This document shows positions 1 to 7,920 of a stretch of 64,000 nucleotides of DNA, piece after piece. The notes under the pieces were generated by a model. The model worked only from the letters and a program-made list of their open reading frames with translations. It was not told the DNA's origin and searched no databases. How positions within the stretch are numbered: position 1 is the stretch's first letter; each line of letters begins with the position of its first letter. The position numbers and the translations under genes were made by a program. This DNA is from Bacillus sp. CGMCC 1.16541 (GTDB lineage Bacteria > Bacillota > Bacilli > Bacillales > Bacillaceae_H), in the NCBI RefSeq assembly GCF_003184905.1, contig NZ_QFRU01000014.1, forward strand, positions 36,519 through 100,518, given 5' to 3'.

Positions 1-346
1 GGTTTGCAATCATGTCAAAACGTTTTGTATCAAGACCTGCAAACATACCGTCCCATTGTGTTTCCATAAACTTCACTTCTACACCAAGACGCTTTGCTAC
101 TTCTTCTGCAATTTCTACATCAAAGCCAGTTAACTTTCCACTCTCGTCATGGAATGTAAATGGAGGATATGTCCCTTCCGTTCCTACTTTTAGAACACCC
201 TCTTCTTTTACTTTTGCGTATAAATCGCTTTGTGCACTTTCTTTATTTGACTCGTTACCTCCATTTGATGAATCACTTGTACCACAAGCTGTTAACACAA
301 ATGCAAATGTCAGTAAAATTGACATTAATACAACTAATTTCTTCAC
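1..346 (-). CDS. Amino-acid (cystine-type) ABC transporter substrate-binding lipoprotein, N-terminal part
   Basis: Read on the minus strand from a GTG at 346. The first residues form a signal peptide (MKKLVVLMSILLTFAFV) ending in the lipobox L-T-A-C, so the mature protein should be lipid-anchored outside the membrane. A Ser/Gly/Asn-rich linker follows, then the start of a family 3 solute-binding domain: VLKVGTEGTYPPFTF, then GFDVEIAEEVAKRLGV and WDGMFAGLDTKRFD. This pattern is typical of polar amino acid and cystine binding proteins (TcyJ/TcyK/FliY type). The gene runs off the left edge, so the C-terminal half and any permease and ATPase partners are outside. Substrate is inferred from family resemblance only. 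Confidence 0.85.
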   Translation of the reverse strand, partial: MKKLVVLMSILLTFAFVLTACGTSDSSNGGNESNKESAQSDLYAKVKEEGVLKVGTEGTYPPFTFHDESGKLTGFDVEIAEEVAKRLGVEVKFMETQWDGMFAGLDTKRFDMIAN

Positions 347-483
347 ACTAAAACCCCACTATTCTTATAGGAATTAATTTTCAACCAAAATGAATACTAA
401 TCGACATTTCTCTAAAAGTCAATGTCAATAATTTACCAATTATTATTACTGTTCCCGTTTTCTTGAATGAACATTTTCATGTT

Positions 484-876
484 TTAAAAAAACATTTCTT
501 TTCCAATAAATAGTGCGATACTAAATAAAGTAAAGGCTCCGATAAGCGAAAAAGAAATATATGCAGCTAACTCTTTATATCGTTTTCTTTCTATTAACGT
601 AACAACTTCCATACTAAAGGTAGAAAAGGTTGTAAACGCTCCAAAAAAACCAATGGCCATGATTAAAAATAAGGGCTGCTCATACACTAAACCATTTGGA
701 ACCCCTCCATAATAATAACCATAAAAGAAGCCTAATCCACCTGAGCCGATGATGTTAACAACTAGCATCGCAACAGGAAAAGGTGGATTTGAATATTGTT
801 TCATTACCACAAGACCGAGAAAATAACGAAAAACAGCTCCAATCGAACCACCTAACACCACATACATAGAATTCAA
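484..876 (-). CDS. crcB: Fluoride exporter FluC/CrcB, second subunit
   Basis: A 130-residue, four-helix membrane protein of the CrcB/FluC family, which exports fluoride as a dual-topology or paired small channel. Visible signatures are GGSIGAVFRYFLG at the N-terminus and GFFGAFTTFSTFSMEV around residue 80, the conserved TTFSTF element that lines the fluoride pore. Its start overlaps the stop of the upstream crcB paralog by four bases, so the two are translationally coupled and probably form a heterodimer, as in the yhdU/yhdV pair of B. subtilis. No fluoride riboswitch was recognised upstream of the pair. Confidence 0.93.
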   Translation of the reverse strand: MNSMYVVLGGSIGAVFRYFLGLVVMKQYSNPPFPVAMLVVNIIGSGGLGFFYGYYYGGVPNGLVYEQPLFLIMAIGFFGAFTTFSTFSMEVVTLIERKRYKELAAYISFSLIGAFTLFSIALFIGKEMFF

Positions 877-1271
877 CGAACGATCACTCCCTTCTTCCGC
901 CTCCCTAACTCAGCTCCTAAAACATAGCCTGTTAACGCGCTACCTACCCCTCCAAATAAAGATAAGACAATATAAAGTAGTGATGATAAAAGGCTCATAT
1001 GAAGCGATAAATCAATGACATCAGCCGCAAGTGTTGAAAATGTCGTAAAACCACCACACACACCTACTCCTAAGCCTAATTTCACCCACTCTTTTGGCGT
1101 TTTATGTAGGAAATAAGCTGTTAACAACCCTAATAAAAAACTTCCTAAAACATTTTCGACAAGGGTTCCCACTGGATAATAGCTATGTAATAATGAAACA
1201 TTGAGTTTGTAGCGTAAAAAAGCCCCTCCTGCTCCACCAATGGCAATCGCTATCAAATTGACTATCTTCAT
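873..1271 (-). CDS. crcB: Fluoride exporter FluC/CrcB, first subunit
   Basis: A 132-residue CrcB/FluC paralog and first gene of the two-gene unit. It shows GGAGGAFLRYKLN near the N-terminus, NVLGSFLLGL in the second helix and CGGFTTFSTLAADV near residue 73, the family pore motif. Four hydrophobic segments are evident. The pairing of two unequal paralogs suggests fixed opposite membrane orientations rather than a single dual-topology protein. The ATG at 1271 is preceded by a good AGAGGTGGAG ribosome binding site. It is divergent from the sigma factor gene at 1385. Confidence 0.93.
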   Translation of the reverse strand: MKIVNLIAIAIGGAGGAFLRYKLNVSLLHSYYPVGTLVENVLGSFLLGLLTAYFLHKTPKEWVKLGLGVGVCGGFTTFSTLAADVIDLSLHMSLLSSLLYIVLSLFGGVGSALTGYVLGAELGRRKKGVIVR

Positions 1272-1326
1272 TTATAATCACTCCACCTCTTTGCCTACAT
1301 ATTTTATGAAATAAATTTTTAAAAAA

Positions 1327-1353
1327 GAAAACCTATATATAGAATGCGTCGTC
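1327..1353 (+). promoter_or_regulatory. Candidate ECF-type autoregulatory promoter
   Basis: A GAAAAC element at 1327-1332 is followed 17 bases later by CGTC at 1350-1353 (an alternative CGTC lies at 1347). This resembles the TGAAAC-N16/17-CGT(A/C) promoters read by Bacillus ECF sigma factors, which usually activate their own operons. The spacing is right, but the -35 lacks the first T of the consensus. It is an inference by pattern only. Confidence 0.4.
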
Positions 1354-1384
1354 AATTAAATAGACATACAAAGGAGGTTCACCA

Positions 1385-1918
1385 TTGAAAGAGTTTGTTG
1401 CTGAAGCGCTTCAAGTAACAGATGAAGAAACTGTACTGAATGAAATCATGACATTATATGGTCAAGATATTTTACAGCTCGTCTATTCATATGTAAAAAA
1501 TCATGCTGTTGCTGAGGATTTAACCCAGGAGATCTTTGTCAAATGCTATCGATCTCTTCACACCTATGAACAAAAAGCGTCATTGCGCACATGGCTATGG
1601 CGAATTGCGATTAATCATTGTAAAGACTACTTACGCAGTTGGCACTACAGAAAAATGCAGCTCACTGAAATGAGTTTCTTTTCATCAAAAGCTACAACTG
1701 ATACACCTGAAGACGAAATGATTCAACAAGATGAAGATGCAACACTAAGTGAAGCTGTCTTAACGTTGCCTTTAAAATACCGCGAAGTCGTTTACCTTTT
1801 TTATTTTGAAGAACGATCGATTAAAGAGATTGAAGAAATGACAGGTGTCAAACAAGGAACCATTAAAACGAGATTACGTCGAGCAAAAGAGCTCCTAAAA
1901 CATCAATTAGAGGAGTGA
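1385..1918 (+). CDS. ECF-family RNA polymerase sigma factor
   Basis: A 177-residue sigma-70 family protein of the ECF type. Region 2 is clear at residues 25-95 (YSYVKNHAVAEDLTQEIF, then LRTWLWRIAINHCKDYLR). Region 4 is at 120-170, with LPLKYREVVYLFYFEE and the helix-turn-helix SIKEIEEMTGVKQGTIKTRLRRAKELL. The start is a TTG at 1385 placed correctly behind AAAGGAGGT. It heads a tight three-gene operon with a PadR-like protein (4-base gap) and a HAAS-FtsW fusion, which suggests a cell-envelope stress role. It cannot be equated with a specific B. subtilis sigma by eye. Confidence 0.92.
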   Translation: MKEFVAEALQVTDEETVLNEIMTLYGQDILQLVYSYVKNHAVAEDLTQEIFVKCYRSLHTYEQKASLRTWLWRIAINHCKDYLRSWHYRKMQLTEMSFFSSKATTDTPEDEMIQQDEDATLSEAVLTLPLKYREVVYLFYFEERSIKEIEEMTGVKQGTIKTRLRRAKELLKHQLEE

Positions 1919-1922
1919 GTAG

Positions 1923-2330
1923 ATGGAAAAACAATTAAAAAACTTAAAAGCGGTCATGAAGAAAAACTCATTTAAGGAATTACAATTTACAGATAAACAT
2001 CGCCAACGTGTATTAAATGAGATTAAGAAACCGAATCAATCAGATGAAGAAGTATTACTAGCTATTCTTCAACTACTTACACACAAAAAGACAGGGTTTG
2101 AATTAATGAATCACCTTCGCAGCCGCGGCATTCATCGCTTTGAAGATGAACAAGGATTTTTATATACCCTTCTTCATGGATTAGAGCAAAAACAATACGT
2201 AAAAGCCGAGTGGAACGATTCGCAAACAAAATATTACGTTCTGAATAACAAAGGACGAAAAGTACTTCAAAAAGCTGAAAGCAAAAGCTCAGCATTTTTG
2301 GTAAAAGAACTACTACAAGGAGGATACTAA
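1923..2330 (+). CDS. PadR-like winged-helix regulator, possible sigma-factor partner
   Basis: 135 residues. Residues 40-125 form a PadR-type winged helix: EEVLLAILQLLTHKKTGFEL, then YTLLHGLEQKQYVKAEW and a YYVLNNKGRKVLQ wing, with no long C-terminal dimerisation helix. An unusual N-terminal extension (residues 1-35, basic, ending in FTDKHRQRVLNEIKK) precedes it. The gene sits between the ECF sigma gene and the HAAS-FtsW gene with gaps of 4 and 2 bases. PadR proteins often pair with HAAS-domain membrane proteins as a signalling module, so it may relay a membrane signal to the sigma factor. This role is inferred. Confidence 0.8.
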   Translation: MEKQLKNLKAVMKKNSFKELQFTDKHRQRVLNEIKKPNQSDEEVLLAILQLLTHKKTGFELMNHLRSRGIHRFEDEQGFLYTLLHGLEQKQYVKAEWNDSQTKYYVLNNKGRKVLQKAESKSSAFLVKELLQGGY

Positions 2331-2332
2331 CA

Positions 2333-3616
2333 TTGAGTGAAAAACAACGATTTCTTGAGAAAGTCACCGCCTACATCCGCTCAAAAGAAGCTAGAAATTT
2401 TGTCTCTGTTGAATTACAGCATCATATCGACGAAGCTCGCCAGCAGTGGCTGGAAAAAGGATTAACGGAACAACAAGCAGAACAAAAAGCAATTGAGCAA
2501 ATGGGTGACCCTGAAAAACTTGGAATAAAAATGAACAAACTTCATCGTCCCAAGATAGACTGGATGTTACTGTTGTTATTTGTGGGAGCTTTAGGGTTAG
2601 GGTTCTTACCTTCTCTCATTCCATTTAAAGATACAGTTATACCTACTGGGATGCGTGTAATAGGAACGAGTTTAGCTGTTCTTGTGACAATGGGACTCAT
2701 GTTCATTGATTATCGAAAACTTTCAAAATCCGGTTGGATTCCTTACTTATGTGGTTGTATCGTCCTTTTATTACCGTTTGTATTTCCTGTATTTATGAAT
2801 GGAAGTCGCTATATTAACCTTGGGGTTGTGACGTTGACAATCTTTATCTGTTTGCCTTTCTTTTTAGTTGCGTGGGCACGCTTTTTTGAACAAGCGAGGA
2901 TACCTCTGTATGTGTTAGTCGTATTATTTATCTGTCCTGTGCTTCTAATCTTACAAGCACCTGATTTAACGACGGTTGGAGTGTACATAGGTATGATTGG
3001 GGTTATGTTTTTGTTTAGCTCCTACAGTCGCAAAAGTAAAATCTATACCGCCATTCTTGCTGGTTTAACTTTAGTAGGCTATATAGGGGTTATCGCATTT
3101 GGAATTTCACAATCATACATTAAACCTTATCAACTCGAACGACTACTCGGCTTTTTAAACCATTCTAAATATGCTGATACAAGCGGTTACATGTATATCA
3201 CAGCGAAAGAATATTTATCTGAAGCGGGTTGGTTTGGACAATCCATTCCTGCAGAAGGAATTGCACTACCTTCAGCACATACTGATTTTATTTTTGTCAC
3301 ACTCACCTATGCGTTTGGCTGGACTTTTGCATTGTTTCTCTTTGTCTTTTTACTTTTATTTGTCATTCGCATGGTGATGATGGCGCTGCAAGTGCATGAC
3401 AAATTTGGGAAGTTGTTAGTTGTTGGCGGTATCACCCTTTATAGTATTTCTTTCTTCATTAATATCCTGATGACACTAGGACTGTTTCCAATTATCGGGA
3501 TAACCCTTCCGTTTATAGGCTATGGAAACTCCCCAATGTTAGTAAACGCAACTATCATTGGATTAGCATTAAGTGTGTACCGACGAAAGAACCTTATTCG
3601 AACGCATCCTGCCTAA
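2333..3616 (+). CDS. HAAS-domain / FtsW-RodA-SpoVE fusion membrane protein
   Basis: 427 residues starting with TTG at 2333 behind AAGGAGGA. Residues 1-75 are a soluble helical HAAS-type segment (IRSKEARNFVSVELQHHIDEARQ, then GDPEKLGIKMNKL). The rest is a multi-span SEDS-like domain with about ten hydrophobic segments. The SEDS signature around the catalytic Asp is visible as LPSAHTDFIF near residue 318, but the following Glu-Glu-Leu-Gly of FtsW/RodA is replaced by TYAFG. It may be a divergent glycan polymerase or a sensor derived from one. Third gene of the sigma operon, ending at a bidirectional terminator. Confidence 0.85.
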   Translation: MSEKQRFLEKVTAYIRSKEARNFVSVELQHHIDEARQQWLEKGLTEQQAEQKAIEQMGDPEKLGIKMNKLHRPKIDWMLLLLFVGALGLGFLPSLIPFKDTVIPTGMRVIGTSLAVLVTMGLMFIDYRKLSKSGWIPYLCGCIVLLLPFVFPVFMNGSRYINLGVVTLTIFICLPFFLVAWARFFEQARIPLYVLVVLFICPVLLILQAPDLTTVGVYIGMIGVMFLFSSYSRKSKIYTAILAGLTLVGYIGVIAFGISQSYIKPYQLERLLGFLNHSKYADTSGYMYITAKEYLSEAGWFGQSIPAEGIALPSAHTDFIFVTLTYAFGWTFALFLFVFLLLFVIRMVMMALQVHDKFGKLLVVGGITLYSISFFINILMTLGLFPIIGITLPFIGYGNSPMLVNATIIGLALSVYRRKNLIRTHPA

Positions 3617-3648
3617 AATAACCCCAAGCGACTGCTTGGGGTTATTTT
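3615..3648. terminator. Bidirectional terminator between HAAS-FtsW and the next minus-strand gene
   Basis: Inverted repeat AATAACCCCAAGC / GCTTGGGGTTATT with A-runs and T-runs on both sides. It serves the sigma operon on the plus strand and overlaps the stop codon of the convergent gene ending at 3642. Confidence 0.9.
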
Positions 3649-4487
3649 ACTTGCTTATAAAACGATTCACTGTCAATCACCCAGCGACTATTTAACCCAT
3701 TTCTTCTAACAACAAAGTGAATTGTTTTCGTTTTTGTTTCTTTGCCTTTCACAGTCATTTTCACTTTAATAGGCATCTCTACAAGCACCATTGCGTCTAT
3801 GTTTTCAAATTGCTCTAATTGACTTTTATCTAAAATAAAGGAGTCAATATGCTTCAATGCCTTAACTAACTTTGCGTTGTGTTTCGATTTTGAGACCGCT
3901 AAATTCATCATCCCCATATCCTGCTGGTTGATTGCAACATTCAGCAGCTGTATTAATTGGATAGGAGTTGCTAATTCTGCGTATTCATCAAGCTTTCCCG
4001 CTGCTTTTAATACCATTAATTGATGAGCACGATCTGTATTACGTGATTTATGCGTAGTACTACCAGGAAAATGAATACAAAAGTGACCAGGGAAGTCATT
4101 TTCAAGTGCTCCTGCTCCATGTGGCATGCCATGCATTGAGCCCGCAATCATTTGATCCCCTACAATTAAGATTGCTGCTCTTCGCTTCCAACTCCACTCA
4201 CCGTTATAAATTTTCTTCATAATTTTTGTATCTTTTTTTGTTAACGGCTGTACATCTGCATGCTGGCTTCCAGCTCTTCGCTGAACGTTAAAGGACAAGC
4301 CTGTTTCCATATCTATAACAGTAAAGATTTTTTTATTTGGAATGACTTCTTTAGCCTCATCCCACAGCAACATTTGTAAATCAAAACTGATTGGACTATA
4401 CATGACTTCTTTTTCAGCATGTACTTGTTCATTTCCCATAACGAAAAAAAGCATTATCCAAACCATTATGTAACGAATACTCTTCAT
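3642..4487 (-). CDS. Secreted protein with HFCIHF motif, function unknown
   Basis: 281 residues with an N-terminal signal peptide (IRYIMVWIMLFFVMG, cleavage probably after VHA at about residue 24). The central part holds GSMHGMPHGAGAL followed by GHFCIHFPGSTTH (about residues 115-148). This His/Cys arrangement is reminiscent of L,D-transpeptidase-like folds and recurs in Firmicute secreted proteins, but it is not the canonical HxxxSxGC motif. The C-terminal 90 residues look like a small beta-rich domain (VLVEMPIKVKMTVKG ... WVIDSESFYKQ). Preceded by AGGAGA. A cell-wall role is possible; no function is assigned. Confidence 0.75.
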   Translation of the reverse strand: MKSIRYIMVWIMLFFVMGNEQVHAEKEVMYSPISFDLQMLLWDEAKEVIPNKKIFTVIDMETGLSFNVQRRAGSQHADVQPLTKKDTKIMKKIYNGEWSWKRRAAILIVGDQMIAGSMHGMPHGAGALENDFPGHFCIHFPGSTTHKSRNTDRAHQLMVLKAAGKLDEYAELATPIQLIQLLNVAINQQDMGMMNLAVSKSKHNAKLVKALKHIDSFILDKSQLEQFENIDAMVLVEMPIKVKMTVKGKETKTKTIHFVVRRNGLNSRWVIDSESFYKQVK

Positions 4488-4629
4488 GATTTTGTCTCCT
4501 ATTTTTTCTTATTTTTAGAAAGAAAACAGATTTCAATGACCTTTAAAATTTGGAAATAAAGAAGTACGTAAGGTTACATCATGGTAAAACAGGGTAATGG
4601 ACAAAATGACATAGAGGAGGGGATTAAAC

Positions 4630-5388
4630 ATGAAGAGATTTTCATATGTCGTTATCATCGCCTTTCTTCTCGGAATCGGTGTTTACTTTTGGAATCACCC
4701 TTATCAAGCAACAGCTCTTGGTTTATTGGGAAAATACGCGATAGATGAAGTGGAGCCAGCAAAAGAAGAAGTACGAATGGTCGCAGTGGGTGACTCTTTA
4801 TCATTTGGAGTAGGAAACGAAGGCGATCACGGTTACGTTGGAGACACAAAGCGTTTTTACGAAGAGAAATGTGAGTGCAATGCCGTTTTAAAGAATTATG
4901 GTGTTCCGCATGCAACAAGTGAGCAATTACTACATCGATTAAAAGAAGAACATGTGCAGAATTCTATCTCAAAAGCTGACATTTTATTTATTAACATTGG
5001 CACAAATGATTTTATTCAAAGTAGTGACAAAATGACCAACCCGACTTCTAGTGAAATCGAACAAGGCAAAGAACGATATAAGCAAAATCTATCTACCATT
5101 ATATCGAGCGTGAGACATCAAAACTCATCTGCTCCTATTTATTTTATCGGATTGTATGATCCATATATTGAACAAGATCAAAAGCATTTATCTACGTTCA
5201 TTCATGATTGGAACGAAATGATTCAACAAAGCATAAAAAGTCGCAAAGGCGTTCACTATGTAAAAACCGAGGACTTGTTTGAAAATAAGGAGAAGCAGAA
5301 CTACTTCTCTGACTTTCTTCATCCTAATGAGCGCGGATATCACTTAATGGCAAAACGAATTGTATCCACTATCGAAGACATGTACTAG
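4630..5388 (+). CDS. SGNH/GDSL-family hydrolase, membrane-anchored (YpmR-like)
   Basis: 252 residues with an uncleaved N-terminal membrane segment (FSYVVIIAFLLGIGVYFW). The SGNH hydrolase blocks are clear: block I VAVGDSLSFGVG at about residue 52 with the nucleophile Ser, block III LFINIGTNDF near residue 118, and block V SDFLHPNERGYHLMA near residue 230 carrying the Asp and His. It should be an extracytoplasmic esterase or lipase anchored at its N-terminus, resembling B. subtilis YpmR. AGAGGAGGGG lies 7 bases before the ATG. Transcribed alone, ending at a strong convergent terminator. Confidence 0.9.
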   Translation: MKRFSYVVIIAFLLGIGVYFWNHPYQATALGLLGKYAIDEVEPAKEEVRMVAVGDSLSFGVGNEGDHGYVGDTKRFYEEKCECNAVLKNYGVPHATSEQLLHRLKEEHVQNSISKADILFINIGTNDFIQSSDKMTNPTSSEIEQGKERYKQNLSTIISSVRHQNSSAPIYFIGLYDPYIEQDQKHLSTFIHDWNEMIQQSIKSRKGVHYVKTEDLFENKEKQNYFSDFLHPNERGYHLMAKRIVSTIEDMY

Positions 5389-5426
5389 ATTACAAGTAAA
5401 AGCAGTATAAAACAAGCTTTTCACGT

Positions 5427-5470
5427 AAAATCCCTTGTCTCAAAATGATAATAGAGACAAGGGATTTTTT
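5427..5470. terminator. Convergent bidirectional terminator
   Basis: Stem AATCCCTTGTCTC / GAGACAAGGGATT with flanking A4 and T6 runs. It separates the SGNH hydrolase from the end of the sulfoquinovose locus. Confidence 0.92.
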
Positions 5471-6371
5471 ACAATACCACGTCAAAGACCACCGGGAGTG
5501 TCGCCAAGCTAAGTACCGTACTAAGCAGTGTTGCTCCAGAAACAAGATCGGGCTCTGTGTTGAACTGAAGAGCATACATGGTTGTATTCGCGGCTGTTGG
5601 CATAGCTGCCATGATAATCATAATTTGTTTTACCATCTCATCAACTGGTAAAAAGAAAACCAGACCGTACGCAATGATTGGAGAAATGGCTAACTTTGTA
5701 ACGAGCACAAATGAGACTTTAGATGTTGGTAACTTTTTGATTGATATATTGGCTAACTGCATTCCAAGTGTAATCATAATAGTAGGAATTGCTGCACTTG
5801 CTACCAAATCAACAGCTTGGAAAATGGGCTTAGAAAGTGGAATATCTAGGACCTGAAAGATTCCTCCTGCTATTGCTCCATATACAAGTGGCATCCGCTG
5901 AACGGCTCGAATCGCTGTACGAACGCCTCCCGCTTCACTACTTCCTTTTGCTGCGTAATAAACCCCAATGGTACACATAATTAATTGCTGAATCACCATT
6001 AAAATAACGGCATACTCTAAGCCAGCAACACCAAACAACAATAAAACAACAGGTGTCCCATAATTCCCGTTATTCATAAAAGCAGAAGCTAAAATCATGC
6101 CGCAAGTCTCCACTGTTGAATACCCTTTTAAATAAGCTACAATATAAACAAGGCCAATTAATAAGAAGCACAAAACCAGCAAGTAAAGACTCATATACAC
6201 ATAAGTTGAGTTAAACGTTGTCGTATAAAACGTTTGAAATACCAGCACTGGGGACATAAGGTATAACGCCATCGTAGAAATGGTTTTCGTGTCAAATCCA
6301 ATTTTTCTTTGACCAATGTACCCTAAGACAAATATTCCAAAGATAGGTATAAGAACGGATAAGAATTCCAT
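5469..6371 (-). CDS. AEC-family transporter, probable sulfolactate exporter of the sulfoquinovose locus
   Basis: 300 residues from the ATG at 6371, chosen because AAAGGTGA lies 7 bases upstream; a longer frame to 6431 has no such site. About ten transmembrane segments in two repeats, starting MEFLSVLIPIFGIFVLGYIG, with the Asn-rich ASAFMNNGNYGTPVVLL motif near residue 108 and IMAAMPTAANTTMYALQF near 255, typical of auxin-efflux-carrier transporters that export organic acids. It is the last gene of the unit encoding the isomerase-like protein, GntR regulator and aldehyde dehydrogenase, which suggests export of the C3 sulfonate end product. The substrate is inferred from context. Confidence 0.82.
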   Translation of the reverse strand: MEFLSVLIPIFGIFVLGYIGQRKIGFDTKTISTMALYLMSPVLVFQTFYTTTFNSTYVYMSLYLLVLCFLLIGLVYIVAYLKGYSTVETCGMILASAFMNNGNYGTPVVLLLFGVAGLEYAVILMVIQQLIMCTIGVYYAAKGSSEAGGVRTAIRAVQRMPLVYGAIAGGIFQVLDIPLSKPIFQAVDLVASAAIPTIMITLGMQLANISIKKLPTSKVSFVLVTKLAISPIIAYGLVFFLPVDEMVKQIMIIMAAMPTAANTTMYALQFNTEPDLVSGATLLSTVLSLATLPVVFDVVL

Positions 6372-6401
6372 AATCGTCACCTTTAGTACGTTTTTTATCA
6401 A

Positions 6402-6448
6402 CAAAAAAGACGAACCATAAGATAAAACCACTGTTTATGGATCGTCTC
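6402..6448 (-). terminator. Terminator-like hairpin between dehydrogenase and AEC transporter
   Basis: On the minus strand GACGATCCATAA pairs with TTATGGTTCGTC (one mismatch), followed by T6. It lies between the dehydrogenase stop and the transporter start, so the last gene may be expressed at a reduced level. Confidence 0.75.
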
Positions 6449-6467
6449 TTTCATAAAAATGAAAAGC

Positions 6468-7901
6468 TTATAGGTTAAATACAATAATTCGCTCTTCTGT
6501 CATCTCTTCAATGGCATAAGCAGGACCTTCTTTACCTGTACCGCTTCGCTTTACGCCGCCGTATGGCATGTGGTCCACTCGGTAAGCAGAAGCATCGTTG
6601 ACGATTAGACCACCTACTTCTACCTCACGTGCTGCCTTCATTGCAAAATTTAGATCATTCGTAAACAAACCAGCCTGCAAACCGTAATCAGAATCGTTTA
6701 CTTTTGCAATGACTTCATCAACCTCTTTGTATGTAGCAACCGATACGACAGGCCCAAATACTTCTTGGCGACACACTTTCATATCATCATGTACATTTGT
6801 TAAAATTGTCGGCTCATAAAATGCACCATTACGCTTGCCACCTGTTACGACATGAGCTCCTTGCTCCACCGCTTCGTTTACCCATTGTTCTACACGTTCT
6901 GCTTCTGTTAAACGAATCATCGGCCCAATATCAGTGCTTTCATCTAATGGGTTTCCGACAACAAGCTTTGTCGTTTTTTCATGAAGTTTGTTTACGAACG
7001 TCTCATACACATCTTCGTGCACATATACACGCTGAACAGAAATACATACTTGCCCTGCATTATTAAAACTCTTTTGTGAAACTAACGTCGCAGCTTGCTC
7101 AATATTCGCATCGTGGTGAACGATTGTTGCTGAGTTATTCCCAAGCTCCAACGCCACTTTACGAAGACCTGCTTTTGAGCGAATAATTTCTCCTACACGA
7201 GGGCTTCCTGTAAATGTAAACATGCGCACGTCCTCATTCGCTAATAAAGCTTCTCCAATTTCCTCTCCGTCGCCTGTTACTACTTGTAAGTAACCAGCTG
7301 GTAATCCAGCTTCAGTTAGTACTTCTGCAAGCATTAATGCACAAACAGATGTTACTTCCGCTGGCTTTAATACTACGCTGTTTCCAGCAGCCAATGCTGG
7401 GCCAACTTTATGGCATACTAGATTCAACGGCACATTAAACGGTGTAATAGCAGCAATGACTCCTAATGGTACACGCACAGTAAAAGCCATACGATTTTCA
7501 GATCCTGGCGCAGCTTCAACAGGGACACCTTCTCCATGAATACGCTTTGCTTCTTCTGCCGATACCTCTAATGTTTGAGCCGCACGCTCTACTTCACCAC
7601 GCGATTCACGAATTGGCTTTCCTACTTCTAAAGCTAGTACTTGCGCAAACTCTTCACGGCGCTCTACTAGTAGCTTAGAAGCTTTTGTTAAGATTTCATA
7701 TCGTTGATAAGGGGTTAAAGGTTGTTTCATCGCTAGCTTTGCACCTTTTACCGCTTCATCGACTTGTTCACTTTTAGCCATCGCAACTTTCGCAAACACT
7801 TCTCCATTGTATTTATTAAGAACATCCATTTTTTCAGCTGTTTCTTTCCACTCACCATCTACATATAACCCATATGTTTTTACGTCTGTTGTTGTTGTCA
7901 T
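6468..7901 (-). CDS. sftD: NAD(P)-dependent aldehyde dehydrogenase, probable 3-sulfolactaldehyde dehydrogenase
   Basis: About 477 residues from ATG 7901 (a GTG at 7910 lies inside the ribosome binding site GGGGAGTG). The ALDH superfamily is unmistakable: PFNVPLNL with the oxyanion Asn (counting from the GTG, N159), FTGSPRVGE, the general base in ALELGNN (E255) and the catalytic Cys in NNAGQVCIS (C289). In the locus it should oxidise the 3-sulfolactaldehyde released by the transaldolase to sulfolactate. Co-directional with the GntR gene just upstream (19-base gap to this start). Family certain; substrate inferred from cluster content, which matches the sulfo-TAL loci of Bacillus aryabhattai and B. 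megaterium. Confidence 0.85.
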   Translation of the reverse strand: MTTTTDVKTYGLYVDGEWKETAEKMDVLNKYNGEVFAKVAMAKSEQVDEAVKGAKLAMKQPLTPYQRYEILTKASKLLVERREEFAQVLALEVGKPIRESRGEVERAAQTLEVSAEEAKRIHGEGVPVEAAPGSENRMAFTVRVPLGVIAAITPFNVPLNLVCHKVGPALAAGNSVVLKPAEVTSVCALMLAEVLTEAGLPAGYLQVVTGDGEEIGEALLANEDVRMFTFTGSPRVGEIIRSKAGLRKVALELGNNSATIVHHDANIEQAATLVSQKSFNNAGQVCISVQRVYVHEDVYETFVNKLHEKTTKLVVGNPLDESTDIGPMIRLTEAERVEQWVNEAVEQGAHVVTGGKRNGAFYEPTILTNVHDDMKVCRQEVFGPVVSVATYKEVDEVIAKVNDSDYGLQAGLFTNDLNFAMKAAREVEVGGLIVNDASAYRVDHMPYGGVKRSGTGKEGPAYAIEEMTEERIIVFNL

Positions 7902-7920
7902 TTCTTCCACTCCCCTTGTA

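Noticed and set aside
12..377. Plus-strand frame of 121 codons at the left edge
   Set aside because: Shadow of the minus-strand substrate-binding lipoprotein, whose signal peptide and lipobox are clear.
1272..1384. Possible fluoride riboswitch before the crcB pair
   Set aside because: The conserved GGNGATGG and CC-rich pseudoknot elements of the crcB motif are not present upstream on the minus strand.
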